A stretch of 60,788 nt of DNA from an uncultured Sporosarcina sp. (GTDB lineage Bacteria; Bacillota; Bacilli; Bacillales_A; Planococcaceae): assembly GCA_947644645.1 (NCBI GenBank), contig CANSAF010000012.1:1-60788 (forward strand). The letters run 5' to 3'. The position numbers were made by a program, and so were the translations under genes. Positions within the stretch are counted from its first letter, which is position 1. Each line of letters starts with the position of its first letter. Below, one piece after another: positions 35,663 through 44,887 of this stretch. The notes below the pieces were generated by a model. It was not told the DNA's origin. It ran no database searches and worked only from the letters and a program-made list of their open reading frames with translations.

Positions 35663-35832
35663 CGGTAAACTGAGGGTACTTTTGTATCAATTCAAGCGTA
35701 TGATAGACAAACTCAAGCAATTTACCTACTATATTTTAAACCCTTAAAAACTTTTAAGCAGACATATCGCAAAGTCTTACATATATCGATATACTATATA
35801 AATACTTGTTATTTCGATTAGGAGGATTTTGT

Positions 35833-36183
35833 ATGGACATTGTAAATAAAGAATATGTACAGGAAGTCATTACATCCTTTGCTAATAAAGACGTATATAT
35901 CCATTTAGAAACAACAAATGGCTCTTATGCAAGTCACTTTAAAGAGGGATTTTTAAATGCAGGTGCATTTTTACGTAATCTTGTTGTCAATTTTGAACTT
36001 GGAAAAATTGTTGGTGACTCCCCGCATCGCGTTGGTTTGAAGCTGCCAGCTGGTTGGGTCTATGCGCAAGGCATTACACATTATGAAGTAGATGAATACG
36101 GACGCCTTTTATTAGCGGGACTGGATCACGAAGGTAAATTATCCGTTGCTTTACAAATTAGCGAAACACCTTTTAAAGAATGA
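35833..36183 (+). CDS. yojF: DUF1806 protein (YojF-like)
   Basis: A 116-residue protein of the YojF family that in Bacillus is always next to bshB2 (yojG). The start at 35833 has AGGAGG seven bases upstream. Sequence marks include YASHFKEGFLNAGAFLRN and VYAQGITHYEVDE. It is 13 bases upstream of bshB2. A role in bacillithiol metabolism is suggested by adjacency only. Confidence 0.85.
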   Translation: MDIVNKEYVQEVITSFANKDVYIHLETTNGSYASHFKEGFLNAGAFLRNLVVNFELGKIVGDSPHRVGLKLPAGWVYAQGITHYEVDEYGRLLLAGLDHEGKLSVALQISETPFKE

Positions 36184-36196
36184 AGGAGGAAATTTC

Positions 36197-36880
36197 ATGA
36201 TTGAAAAAGAACGTCACGTACTCATTATTCTCCCCCATCCAGACGATGAAGCCTTCGGGATTTCAGGCTCGATTGCTGCTTATCGAAAAATGGGTGTCCC
36301 CGTTACTTATGCTTGCCTAACGCTTGGTGAAATGGGAAGAAATATTGGAAATCCACCTGTTGCAACACGTGAAACATTACCAGAAATCCGTAAAATGGAA
36401 CTGATTAAATCTTGTGAAGCGATGGGATTAGAAGATTTAAGAATGCTTGGATTCCGCGATAAAACATTGGAATTCGAAGACGATGAGGATATGGTGCAAC
36501 TTGTTGAAGAATTAATTGAAGAAACAAATCCGTCACTCGTGATTTCATTCTACCCAGGCTATTCAGTTCATCCAGACCATGAAGCGACAGCACGCGCTGT
36601 TGTACGTGCAATTCGTCGAATGGAAGTGGAAGAAAGACCAAAGCTTTATGCAGTCGCATTTGCCAATAATACGGAAGCAGAACTTGGCACACCCGACATT
36701 ATTCATGATGTAGAAGCAACAATTGAAAACAAATTGAATTCACTCCGCGCACATCTTTCTCAAACCGTATGGATGATGAAAGAAACCGAAGCAAAATTGG
36801 CGCAAAATGATCCTGAGATTAAAAAATGGCTCCGTTACGAGCGCTTTTTCTCCTATAAATGGGATCAAGACTTCGAATAA
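36197..36880 (+). CDS. bshB2: Bacillithiol biosynthesis deacetylase BshB2
   Basis: A 227-residue LmbE-family zinc deacetylase acting on GlcNAc-malate. The metal-binding motif PHPDDE is at residues 13-18, with a further HPDHEATARAV site. The ATG at 36197 has GGAGGAAA upstream. B. subtilis YojG is the model. The rest of the bacillithiol path is not in this window. Confidence 0.9.
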   Translation: MIEKERHVLIILPHPDDEAFGISGSIAAYRKMGVPVTYACLTLGEMGRNIGNPPVATRETLPEIRKMELIKSCEAMGLEDLRMLGFRDKTLEFEDDEDMVQLVEELIEETNPSLVISFYPGYSVHPDHEATARAVVRAIRRMEVEERPKLYAVAFANNTEAELGTPDIIHDVEATIENKLNSLRAHLSQTVWMMKETEAKLAQNDPEIKKWLRYERFFSYKWDQDFE

Positions 36881-36887
36881 TTGTGGC

Positions 36888-36965
36888 TGTCTAATCGCTT
36901 TGCGATTAGACGCCTTCCGTTTTTCTGTGCGTTCCACTGCCAGCTGGACCTTCCTTACTGGCGCA
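36888..36965 (+). terminator. bshB2 terminator with partial module homology
   Basis: Hairpin GGCTGTCTAATCGC / GCGATTAGACGCC followed by TTTTT. The next bases TGTGCGTTCCACTGC and CCTTCCTTACTGG resemble the middle of the two-ended terminator modules at 5787, 31843 and 58545. The second end is not seen. The remaining 36966-37325 is AT-rich with no gene. Confidence 0.65.
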
Positions 36966-37325
36966 AAAATCAATAGGTAAAGTCATGTATCCTTTTCGCG
37001 TATCGTATGTTTTCGACTTTTCGAGTAATCTTCTCTCATGTTAACTGCTAATCAAACCATTCCATTGACTCTTACCAAAAGACTTATCTTTCTCCAAACT
37101 AATTATTAAAATAAGTAGTTTTTTACTATGTCTTCCCCTATAATTATATTATAATCATAATTCACTGACTTTTCGCTATTAATCCTAAATTTAATTAACA
37201 ACCATCTTGAATTATGAATGTATAAAAATTAATAAAGGAGATGATTTCCTACTATTTACAATGCTATTAAAATAAGTTATCATGTATAAATATACAAAGA
37301 AATGTTTTATTTAGGGGAGAGCAAA

Positions 37326-38678
37326 GTGAAGAAATATAGTTTATCGACATGGTTTTTATTTTTAATTCCTTCCATACTTGGTGTTATTTTATTTATGATT
37401 CCTTTGAAATTAACAGGTGATTGGAAAGTTCCGATTGCAACATTAGCCGATTTATTGTCCGGATTTGTAGCGCCTATTATGCCTTGGACAGCTACGATTG
37501 CATTAATTATCGCGGCAATTGGCTCTGTTATTTTTCTATTCATTAATATAGACGGCAAAAAGCCCGGCTTTGTTGTGAATTTATTTAAAGTATCAGTCTT
37601 TTGGACAATTACGCGAGTGGTTGGTGCAATTCTTGCAATCTGTGTCGTCTTACAAATTGGACCAGAAGCGATTTGGAATGAAAATACAGGTGGTCTTTTA
37701 TTAAGCGAAGATGGGCTTGTTACCTTTTTATTCACGATTTTCTTATTCGCAGGTTTATTATTACCACTACTTTTAAACTTTGGATTGCTTGAGTTTTTTG
37801 GAACAATGATGGTAAAAGTGATGCGTCCTTTATTTAAATTACCAGGACGTTCGGCAATCGATGCGTTAACTTCTTGGGTCGGTGATGGAACGATCGGTGT
37901 TTTACTGACAAGCAAACAATACGAAGAAGGTTATTATACGAGAAAAGAAGCTGCCATTATCGGAACGACTTTCTCTGTTGTATCCATTACATTTTCGATT
38001 GTCATTATTGAAGAAGTTGGACTCGGTTCTTATTTCTTACCTTACTACGGAACTGTTATTTTAACTGGACTTATTTTAGCTGTCATTATGCCAAGAATTT
38101 ATCCACTTAAACATAAAGGCAATGAATATATTGATGGTAGACCTTTTACAGGTGATGAAGAAAAATTACCAGAAGGTTATAGTACCGTTTCACACGGATT
38201 GGAAAATGCTTTAGCAAAGGCGAATGCCAATCGTTCATTTACAAAAACAGTTGGTGAAGGTTTGAAGAACGTGCTAGATATGTGGATTGGTGTAATTCCA
38301 GTCGTCATGGCTTTTGGAACGATTGCACTTATTTTAGCTGAGTATACTTCAGTATTTACGATTTTAGGAAAACCTTTCGAACCAATTTTAGCATTATTAA
38401 ATATTCCTGAAGCGGCAGATGCTGCACAATTAATGGTTGTTGGTTTTACGGATATGTTCTTACCTGTTATTTTAGCAGATGGACTGATTACATCAGAATT
38501 AACATTATTCGTTGTCGCAACAATTTCGGTTACACAATTAATTTTCCTAGCTGAAGTCGGTGGATTATTATTAGGATCTAAAATTCCTGTAAACTTCTTT
38601 GATTTGGTGATGATTTTCTTACTTCGTACATTAATCGCATTACCAATCGTAGCGGGAGTTGCACATTTATTATTTTAA
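37326..38678 (+). CDS. YjiH-like membrane protein with nucleoside-recognition (Gate) domain
   Basis: A 450-residue polytopic protein (about ten helices) starting GTG at 37326 with GGGGAG six bases upstream. The Gate-domain features are GRSAIDALTSWVGDGTIGVLL and TRKEAAIIGTTFSVVSITFS. It resembles the YjiH family, whose transport substrate is not established. It is a single-gene unit with a 440-base AT-rich upstream region and a terminator with the conserved G/T tail. Confidence 0.78.
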   Translation: MKKYSLSTWFLFLIPSILGVILFMIPLKLTGDWKVPIATLADLLSGFVAPIMPWTATIALIIAAIGSVIFLFINIDGKKPGFVVNLFKVSVFWTITRVVGAILAICVVLQIGPEAIWNENTGGLLLSEDGLVTFLFTIFLFAGLLLPLLLNFGLLEFFGTMMVKVMRPLFKLPGRSAIDALTSWVGDGTIGVLLTSKQYEEGYYTRKEAAIIGTTFSVVSITFSIVIIEEVGLGSYFLPYYGTVILTGLILAVIMPRIYPLKHKGNEYIDGRPFTGDEEKLPEGYSTVSHGLENALAKANANRSFTKTVGEGLKNVLDMWIGVIPVVMAFGTIALILAEYTSVFTILGKPFEPILALLNIPEAADAAQLMVVGFTDMFLPVILADGLITSELTLFVVATISVTQLIFLAEVGGLLLGSKIPVNFFDLVMIFLLRTLIALPIVAGVAHLLF

Positions 38679-38680
38679 AA

Positions 38681-38800
38681 GGGAGACTGCCTCCAAAAGT
38701 CGAAAGGATGACTTTTGGGGCGTCTCGCTTTTTTGTTTTCGTTGAGATTGGGTGATTGTTTGCTGTTTTGGAGTTTGTGGCCGGTTTGTACAATCTTTAA
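38681..38800 (+). terminator. Terminator plus conserved G/T-rich tail, copy 1
   Basis: Hairpin GCCTCCAAAAGTCGAAAGGA...ACTTTTGGGGCGTCTC ends with TTTTTTG. It is then followed by TTTTCGTTGAGATTGGG and TTGTTTGCTGTTTTGGAG TTTGTGG. The same tail follows kbl (40415-40537, minus) and the antiporter (55030-55178, minus). All are in the sense direction of the gene. Confidence 0.75.
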
Positions 38801-38963
38801 GATATAGCGAATGAATAATCTTAAATGATGTTTAATTAAGTATCTTTCATTATAAACCCTTTTAGAACAGTGATTGACACATATTAGACAAATAACCAAA
38901 CTTTTTATCTGATGAATATTCTTATTGTGTGTACAACGAGAATATTTATTGTATACTAGGAAT

Positions 38964-39104
38964 AGAAATGAAATCACTAACAACTCGCTTAACAGCGATT
39001 CTCTTTATATAATGAATTCGTTCGTCCTCACCCTCCCCCCTAAAAAGTTTAATAAGAGGGCGAACACAAAAAAACTGGAATCAATCGGATTCCAGTTTTT
39101 TTAT
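38964..39104 (+). ncRNA. Candidate C-rich small RNA
   Basis: A promoter-like TATACT (38952-38957), possibly with TGTACA at -35 (38930-38935), precedes a ~140-nt stretch. Near 39024-39060 a 10-bp stem GTTCGTCCTC / GAGGGCGAAC exposes a loop with CCCTCCCCCCT, complementary to Shine-Dalgarno sequences. It ends in a strong hairpin CTGGAATC...GATTCCAG with T7. The terminator also serves tdh on the other strand. No coding frame is convincing. The remaining 38801-38950 has no feature I can name. Confidence 0.5.
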
Positions 39105-39105
39105 A
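39070..39105. terminator. Bidirectional terminator of tdh and the candidate sRNA
   Basis: AAAAAAACTGGAATC AATCG GATTCCAGTTTTTTT, a perfect 8-bp stem flanked by A7 and T7, functional on both strands. Confidence 0.88.
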
Positions 39106-40059
39106 TTAATTTACCGCTAATTTTATTTTAAGTTTTTCCAACATATCTACAGTCATTTTATCGAGATCGTATGTTGTTTTAAAGCCCCATTCATCTTTCG
39201 CCGCCGTTGGATCAATCGCATCTGGCCAACTATCCGCAATCGCTTGACGCACTGGGTCCACTTGATAAGCAATTTCAAAATTGGGCATCACTTTTTGAAT
39301 CGATGCTGCAATTTGACTTGGCTCAAAACTCATGGCAGTTACGTTAAATGCATTGCGATGAATAAGTTTTTTCGGATCTGCTTCCATTAAATCGACAATT
39401 GCCTGAAGAGCATCGGGCATATACATCATATCCATATATGTTCCTTCTGCTATATAAGATGTATATTTTCCTTCTTCCAACGCCTTATAATAAATTTCAA
39501 CTGCATAATCCGTTGTACCCCCACCTGGTTTCGCCACGTTGGAGATGAGTCCCGGGAAACGAACACCGCGCGTATCAAGACCAAATCTTTCGAAATAATA
39601 ATCACAAAGCAATTCACCAGATACTTTATTCACCCCGTACATCGTCGTCGGTCTTTGAAGCGTATCTTGCGGCGTATTCTGTTTCGGTGTAGATGGACCA
39701 AATGCACCGATTGAACTTGGCGTGAAAAATTGCATGTCTAATTCACGTGACACTTCAAGTGCATTCATTAAACCACCCATATTTAAGTTCCAAGCGAACA
39801 CTGGATTTTCTTCCGCTGTTGCAGATAAAAGTGCCGCCATATGCATCATCGTATCCGCACCAAAATCTGTTGCTAACTGATGCATTTTTTTAGCATCTGT
39901 TACGTCTAAAATTTCAAAAGGTCCCGCTTCAGTGACATCACTTTCAATTCTTCGAATGTCTGTCGCCAATACGTTTTCTGCACCATATTCCGCACGTAAT
40001 TTTGTAATTAATTCTGAACCGATTTGCCCCAATGCCCCGGTCACCATAATTTTCTTCAT
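39106..40059 (-). CDS. tdh: L-threonine 3-dehydrogenase, SDR type
   Basis: A 317-residue NAD-dependent epimerase/SDR-type dehydrogenase. The Rossmann opening is [13 protein letters not shown], and the active pair is Tyr/Lys in [15 protein letters not shown] with SSIGAFGP. The same-direction kbl gene upstream supports threonine dehydrogenase (threonine to 2-amino-3-ketobutyrate). This is the SDR form, not the zinc-dependent Tdh of E. coli. Confidence 0.9.
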   Translation of the reverse strand: MKKIMVTGALGQIGSELITKLRAEYGAENVLATDIRRIESDVTEAGPFEILDVTDAKKMHQLATDFGADTMMHMAALLSATAEENPVFAWNLNMGGLMNALEVSRELDMQFFTPSSIGAFGPSTPKQNTPQDTLQRPTTMYGVNKVSGELLCDYYFERFGLDTRGVRFPGLISNVAKPGGGTTDYAVEIYYKALEEGKYTSYIAEGTYMDMMYMPDALQAIVDLMEADPKKLIHRNAFNVTAMSFEPSQIAASIQKVMPNFEIAYQVDPVRQAIADSWPDAIDPTAAKDEWGFKTTYDLDKMTVDMLEKLKIKLAVN

Positions 40060-40130
40060 TTATAAAACTCCTCTCGCTGCGCTCGTTTGTGTTTTTGGAG
40101 TATACACTTATTTTGAAATCAACCAAAACA

Positions 40131-40268
40131 TTGATTTAACAATTGATTACATTATAAGTTGTTTTTACTGAAAATACAACTAGTATTACACTGGATTGTT
40201 TAGGCAGTTTAAATGACCGCAAAACTCCTTCTAACACCCCGCAGATTTGATACTTCTGGGGTTTTTGT
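40131..40268 (+). ncRNA. Second candidate small RNA, divergent from tdh
   Basis: TTGATT (40131-40136) and TATAAG (40153-40158) with a 16-base spacer form a plus-strand promoter. A hairpin ACCCCGCAGA / TCTGGGGT with T5 at 40235-40266 could end a ~100-nt RNA. Upstream of the stem is AACTCCTTCTAACACCCC, a C/U-rich run. No gene lies on this strand. The other reading is that this is tdh upstream DNA only. Confidence 0.3.
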
Positions 40269-40414
40269 TAGTTTATCTACGCAATGACGGATTTTTATTA
40301 AAACTCAAATACTTTCTCAAAATCCAATTACTAGAACAACCTAAAAATTCATTTCTGCTCCTGTGTATACATTTCAATGTTGGTATGTGTAAAAAAAGTC
40401 GAATAATACACAAT

Positions 40415-40537
40415 ATCCACAAACTCACAACAAACCTCAAAACAGCAAACAACTTTCCAAAATCAACGCAACAAAAAAAGGCGAAGCGCCTTGCTAAAAA
40501 AGCCTGAACTTCGACTTTTTTGCAAGGCAGCTTCCCC
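40415..40537 (-). terminator. kbl terminator plus conserved G/T-rich tail, copy 2
   Basis: Minus strand: stem GCCTTGC...GCAAGGC with nested GGCGCTTCGCC, T7, then the tail TTGTTTGCTGTTTTGAGG TTTGTTG shared with 38733-38800 and 55060-55135. It separates kbl from tdh, so tdh probably has its own promoter. Confidence 0.72.
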
Positions 40538-41728
40538 TTAAGAAAGAATACCGAGTTCTTTTCCTACTTTTTCATAAATCGCTAATGCTTCATCTAGCAT
40601 TTCTTTCGTATGTGCTGCTGTTGGCATATTACGAACGCGACCTGTTCCTCTTGGGACTGTTGGGAAGACGATTGCTTTGGCATAAACGCCTTCTTCCATT
40701 AAACGTTTCGAGAATTTTTGTGCTAACTTTTCTTCACCAATAATACATGGTGTAATTGGTGTTTCTGAATTACCGATATTGAAGCCTAATTCTTTCAAGC
40801 CAGCTTTTAAATAATCGCCATTTTCCCATAGCTTGTCATGAAGTTCTGTTGAATCCATGATTTTTTGTAAAGCACCTTGTGTCGCTGCCACGTCAGCTGG
40901 TGTTACTGCTGTTGAGAATAGGAATGGACGTGAACGAACTTTCAACCAGTCGATTAAGTTTTGTTTTCCCGCAACATAACCGCCGACAACGCCGACTGCT
41001 TTTGAAAGTGTTCCCATTTGCATATCGACTTCTTTTTCAAGACCGAAATGCTTAACCGTTCCTTTTCCTTTGCCCATAACGCCTGAACCATGTGCATCAT
41101 CGACATAAGTGATTAAATCGAATTCTTTTGCGATTTTAACGATTTCTGGTAAGTTTGCAACGTTTCCGTCCATTGAGAAGACGCCATCCGTAATATACAT
41201 GACTTTTCCATATTCACCTGATTCAGTTGCTTCTTTCGCTTTTGCACGTAAATCATCCATATCTTGGTGCTTTACACGAATAATTTTTGCGCCTGATAAA
41301 CGACAGCCATCGATAATTGATGCGTGGTTTAATTCATCTGAAAGAATTGCATCTTGTTTATTCATCACGGCAGAAATTGCAGCCATATTACAGTTAAATC
41401 CTGATTGGTAAGAAATTGCTGCTTCAGTTCCTTTAAATTCGGCAATTTTCTTCTCTAATTCAATATGAATATCAAGTGTACCGTTAATTGTACGAACTGC
41501 CCCAGCACCAACGCCGTATTTATCTGTCGCTTCTTTTGCAAGTACTTTTAAATCCTCATCTGTCGCCAGACCTAAATAGTTGTTAGAAGATAAGTTAATT
41601 AACTCTTTTCCACCAACTGTAATTTTTGCACCATTTGGACCTTCTACTGGGTCAATCTCGTTATATAGCCCAGCCTCTTTCAGTTCAGCTAAATTTTCAT
41701 CTAAAAACTTATCAAGAATTTTTGACAA
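40538..41728 (-). CDS. kbl: Glycine C-acetyltransferase (2-amino-3-ketobutyrate CoA ligase)
   Basis: A 396-residue alpha-oxoamine synthase using PLP to split 2-amino-3-ketobutyrate with CoA into glycine and acetyl-CoA. It has [12 protein letters not shown] and the PLP lysine in [15 protein letters not shown]. The TTG at 41728 has AAAGGAAG six bases upstream and gives the family-typical N-terminus [17 protein letters not shown] prefer it to TTG at 41749. It works with the Tdh encoded downstream. Confidence 0.93.
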   Translation of the reverse strand: MSKILDKFLDENLAELKEAGLYNEIDPVEGPNGAKITVGGKELINLSSNNYLGLATDEDLKVLAKEATDKYGVGAGAVRTINGTLDIHIELEKKIAEFKGTEAAISYQSGFNCNMAAISAVMNKQDAILSDELNHASIIDGCRLSGAKIIRVKHQDMDDLRAKAKEATESGEYGKVMYITDGVFSMDGNVANLPEIVKIAKEFDLITYVDDAHGSGVMGKGKGTVKHFGLEKEVDMQMGTLSKAVGVVGGYVAGKQNLIDWLKVRSRPFLFSTAVTPADVAATQGALQKIMDSTELHDKLWENGDYLKAGLKELGFNIGNSETPITPCIIGEEKLAQKFSKRLMEEGVYAKAIVFPTVPRGTGRVRNMPTAAHTKEMLDEALAIYEKVGKELGILS

Positions 41729-41786
41729 TGCAATCTTCCTTTCCAGCAATATGTAATTTCAGTTTAACATATTGCATAGATGCATG

Positions 41787-42851
41787 TCATTTGTTGATCA
41801 ACTTTTTCGACTTTTCTTCAAACACGGCCTCTTTAATTGCTCCATCCATTAATATTTTCACTTGTTTTTCCGCTTGTGCATAAGCTTGCATATAACCTGT
41901 CGCATCTAAAATTTTCTCACGGTAAACTTTTTCAATTGCTTCGATTAATCTTTCCGCTTCTTCGCTATCTGCACACATTTCAATTAAGTCAACAATTTCA
42001 TCGCCTTCACGTTCAATCCCATATTCATGCGGCTTCGTTGCGTCAAATAGACAGACGGATAGTTCTGGAAATAAAACAAGATCAACACCTGTCGGATCTA
42101 ATCCGCACCAACCGTATAATACATCGAATCCACGACATTCGGCTTCTTTACCAAGTGCTCGCATGATCGTTGATTTTCCAGTGCCTGCCAAACCTTTAAT
42201 GAGCAAGCGTCGCCCCATTCGATTTGTAATCGTCGAAATATAATCCACCGCGCCCCCAGAAGTGAGTGAACCGACGAGTCGATGGGAAACTTCTGATTGT
42301 TTATTTAAAACGATTGTGCTGAATAATTCTTCTTTCAAAGAATCAATTAGTTCTTCATGGATCTGCCAAATCATTCGTTCAATATTAATTTCTTCCCATT
42401 CATCATGAATTTTTTTTGCTTCTGCCAAAGATTGAAGCGTTTTCTCCAATGCTTCTTCCGCTGTGGATAAATATGCCGTGATGTCTTTATTTTGTGCTTG
42501 TAATTTATGTTCATCGTATATATCGTAAAAACTAATGACTCGATGATGACCACCAAGATTTGTCGGTTCAAGTGCTACCGGATGAGATGCTTGTAAATAT
42601 AATCGATTTAATTCTTTCACAAAAATCGCATCTGTCTCATCGGGTTGCGTCGGACTCATTAACTTATCTACATCATATCCACGTTTTATATAATGCATCG
42701 CTGTATCATTTAAAAGTGTTGATAACGCAGTTGTCGGCGGACATTTTAAAAATACAGTTTCTGTCGCCGAGGCGATTAATGCTTCATATTTATGCGCAAT
42801 GCCAAGTCCTGTATAAGCTGTCCCCATATATTTCGTAATTGTTCCGTACAT
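41787..42851 (-). CDS. Uncharacterised P-loop ATPase with duplicated-fold look
   Basis: A 354-residue protein with a clear P-loop in its second half (LLIKGLAGTGKSTIMRAL) and a degenerate N-terminal half (ETVFLKCPPTTALSTLL). It resembles a Bacillales family of unknown ATPases of about 360 residues. The start at 42851 has AAAGGA eight bases upstream; longer frames run to 42896. It stands alone between kbl and a YczE-like gene. The substrate is unknown. Confidence 0.7.
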   Translation of the reverse strand: MYGTITKYMGTAYTGLGIAHKYEALIASATETVFLKCPPTTALSTLLNDTAMHYIKRGYDVDKLMSPTQPDETDAIFVKELNRLYLQASHPVALEPTNLGGHHRVISFYDIYDEHKLQAQNKDITAYLSTAEEALEKTLQSLAEAKKIHDEWEEINIERMIWQIHEELIDSLKEELFSTIVLNKQSEVSHRLVGSLTSGGAVDYISTITNRMGRRLLIKGLAGTGKSTIMRALGKEAECRGFDVLYGWCGLDPTGVDLVLFPELSVCLFDATKPHEYGIEREGDEIVDLIEMCADSEEAERLIEAIEKVYREKILDATGYMQAYAQAEKQVKILMDGAIKEAVFEEKSKKLINK

Positions 42852-42904
42852 GCCGCTCATCCTTTCTTTTTCATCTTTATACAATATGCAAATCACGAAA
42901 AAAA

Positions 42905-42946
42905 AAGCACTACCAAAATGTCCTTTAACATTTTAGTAATGCTTCT
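42905..42946 (-). terminator. Terminator of the YczE-like gene
   Basis: Stem AAGCA(TT)ACTAAAATGT / ACATTTTGGTAGTGCTT followed by T-run on the minus strand at the gene end. Confidence 0.8.
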
Positions 42947-42947
42947 T

Positions 42948-43580
42948 TTACCATAGAATTTCTTTTTCATTTTCCCCAGTAATTTTCAGTAATAATGCTT
43001 TAGATTGCGGCAATGTGTAATGAACAAATTGACCAATTAGTAATGCGATAATGACTGTTCCAACACCGACCGGTCCACCGAGCAACCATCCACAAATCGC
43101 AACGATGACTTCGATTGAAGTTCGTACACGTTTTATACTAAAATTAAATTTTTCCACAAAGACAAGCATAAGTGAATCCCGCGGTCCGGCACCAATATTC
43201 GGGCACATATAAACACCAATTCCATATCCCATGACAACAATTCCTAATACAAAAAGAATCGTTTGCGGAATAATTGCGGCTGGATCTGGCAATAACCAGT
43301 TGAAGATATCTATAAAAACACCTAGTAAAATCATATTCAACCAAGTTCCAATTTTAGGGAGTTCTCTAAATATAATTGCCGTTCCACCTATGATTAATAA
43401 CCCCGTTAAAATACTCCATGTACCGATTGTTAAGCCAAACTTTTTATAAAGGCCAACATGGAAAACATCCCACGGACCAATGCCTAACTTATATCCTTTA
43501 ATTGTCATCGAGATGCCGAGTGCGACAATAATTAGTCCACTCAAATAAAAAATCCATCTCCACATTTTGGTTTTATCCAT
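42948..43580 (-). CDS. YczE/YyaS/YitT-family membrane protein
   Basis: A 210-residue protein with five or six membrane helices. The opening GLIIVALGISMTIKGYKLGIGPWDVFHVG and the later IGAGPRDSLMLVF are the paired family motifs. Start at 43580 with AAGGGG upstream. Members are of unclear function; YczE affects Bacillus surfactin/sfp output. Monocistronic with its own terminator. Confidence 0.85.
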   Translation of the reverse strand: MDKTKMWRWIFYLSGLIIVALGISMTIKGYKLGIGPWDVFHVGLYKKFGLTIGTWSILTGLLIIGGTAIIFRELPKIGTWLNMILLGVFIDIFNWLLPDPAAIIPQTILFVLGIVVMGYGIGVYMCPNIGAGPRDSLMLVFVEKFNFSIKRVRTSIEVIVAICGWLLGGPVGVGTVIIALLIGQFVHYTLPQSKALLLKITGENEKEILW

Positions 43581-43682
43581 CTTGCCCCTTCTTTCTGTAA
43601 AAATATAAAAGCCATTCACAGTGACGTGAACGACTTGTCTCGTTAATTCTATTCTAGCATTCTTTCATCGCTTATGGCTTTT

Positions 43683-44171
43683 TTACTGACAAATATCGAC
43701 CTTTTTAGCTGCTGTTAATTGAACTAAATCATTTGGAGCGATTGCCATTTGTAAGCCAGGTTTCCCTGCACTAACAATCATTTGAGCTAAGTCATCTGCC
43801 GAGTGGTGGATAAAAGTTGGAAATAATCGCTTCATCCCAACTGGTGAACAACCTCCGCGAATATAGCCCGTTTCTTTCGTTAAATTCCCGAGTGGCAATA
43901 AATCCAGCTTTTTTACATGGGCGACTTTCGCTGCTTTTTTCAAATCTAATTCCTGCGCGACGGGAATGATAAATACATGAATACTTTTATCAATTGCTTT
44001 CGTCACAAGTGTTTTAAAAACTGTTTCTACTTGTTGACCGGTTTTCTCTGCGACAGAGACACCATCTGTTAACCCGTCACTAATATCATATTCAATTAAT
44101 GAAAAATTGATATTTTCACGTTCAATTAGACGCACTGCATTTGTCTTTACTGCCTTTTTCGATTTTGCCAT
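43683..44171 (-). CDS. ybaK: Cys-tRNA(Pro)/Cys-tRNA(Cys) deacylase YbaK/EbsC
   Basis: A 162-residue editing-domain protein that hydrolyses Cys-tRNA(Pro). The family pattern includes FKTLVTKA, AKVAHVKKLDLL and YIRGGCSPVGMKR. The conserved GGxSPxG motif is present (GGCSPVG). It stands upstream of the YczE-like gene and downstream of an unknown gene, in the same direction but with gaps. Confidence 0.9.
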   Translation of the reverse strand: MAKSKKAVKTNAVRLIERENINFSLIEYDISDGLTDGVSVAEKTGQQVETVFKTLVTKAIDKSIHVFIIPVAQELDLKKAAKVAHVKKLDLLPLGNLTKETGYIRGGCSPVGMKRLFPTFIHHSADDLAQMIVSAGKPGLQMAIAPNDLVQLTAAKKVDICQ

Positions 44172-44217
44172 CTAACTGCCCCTTTATAGTTATCTAGATT
44201 CAGTAAATTCTATCGTT

Positions 44218-44805
44218 TTATGCAACTCTTAAAAAGCTTGGCGTATCTATTTTAAATCCACTCATCTTTAATTGAACTTGATAAGAATAAGCTGAAACGG
44301 CGCGTTGAAATTTTTGTTGACGTTCAAATAATGTTTGTTCAATTTGGGTCGGGAATTCCATCGATAGTCGTGAAAACGCCGCTTTTGATTCCTCTTGAAT
44401 TGCCGTACTAACTGCTGTTGTCGCTTGCTGATCTAATCCTAATTGTGATTCGGCACGCTGGATATTGGATGAAGCTTTCGCCGCCAATTGATAATCCGCT
44501 GTTGTTGGTTCAGGTGTTGCCAGAGCTTCAGACCTAACATTTCCCCATAATGCGATAGTTTCTTCCAATGTTTTCCCAATTGGTAAGTGAATTTGCTTCA
44601 TTTGTCCCGCACCAAGTGAACTCGCTTCTTCCTTCACTTGTTCCGGTTCTGCTAGCTGATCACTAATTAATTTTAAAATTGCTTCTTGCGTATGATGATC
44701 ATACTTTTCATTTTTTCTGTATGCTTCTTCTGCATTTCTCCTTCGAACTCTTTCATTCAAAAGTAAATCATTTGAAGCCGTTTGTTGACTTAGTCCAATA
44801 TACAT
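44218..44805 (-). CDS. Hypothetical protein of 195 residues
   Basis: The start at 44805 has GGAGG seven bases upstream and opens MYIGLSQQTASNDLLLNERVR. The protein is helical and Gln/Ala/Glu-rich, with no membrane segment or catalytic motif. I do not recognise it. It lies between topB and ybaK in the same direction. Composition is like that of its neighbours, so there is no sign of recent transfer. Confidence 0.7.
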   Translation of the reverse strand: MYIGLSQQTASNDLLLNERVRRRNAEEAYRKNEKYDHHTQEAILKLISDQLAEPEQVKEEASSLGAGQMKQIHLPIGKTLEETIALWGNVRSEALATPEPTTADYQLAAKASSNIQRAESQLGLDQQATTAVSTAIQEESKAAFSRLSMEFPTQIEQTLFERQQKFQRAVSAYSYQVQLKMSGFKIDTPSFLRVA

Positions 44806-44887
44806 GGAACTCCCTCCAATCATTTTCATAAGATTTTATTACTGAAGCTACTATCCGTCGAACACCAACAGATAGTAGCTTCAACAC

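Noticed and set aside
36966-37325. Riboswitch upstream of the YjiH-like gene
   Set aside because: The region is AT-rich and I found no conserved purine, preQ1, TPP or guanidine aptamer blocks; AAAGGAGATG there gives only a nine-codon frame with no spacer.
37307-37915. 202-residue minus-strand open frame opposite the YjiH-like gene
   Set aside because: Low-complexity translation antisense to membrane helices; no start signal.
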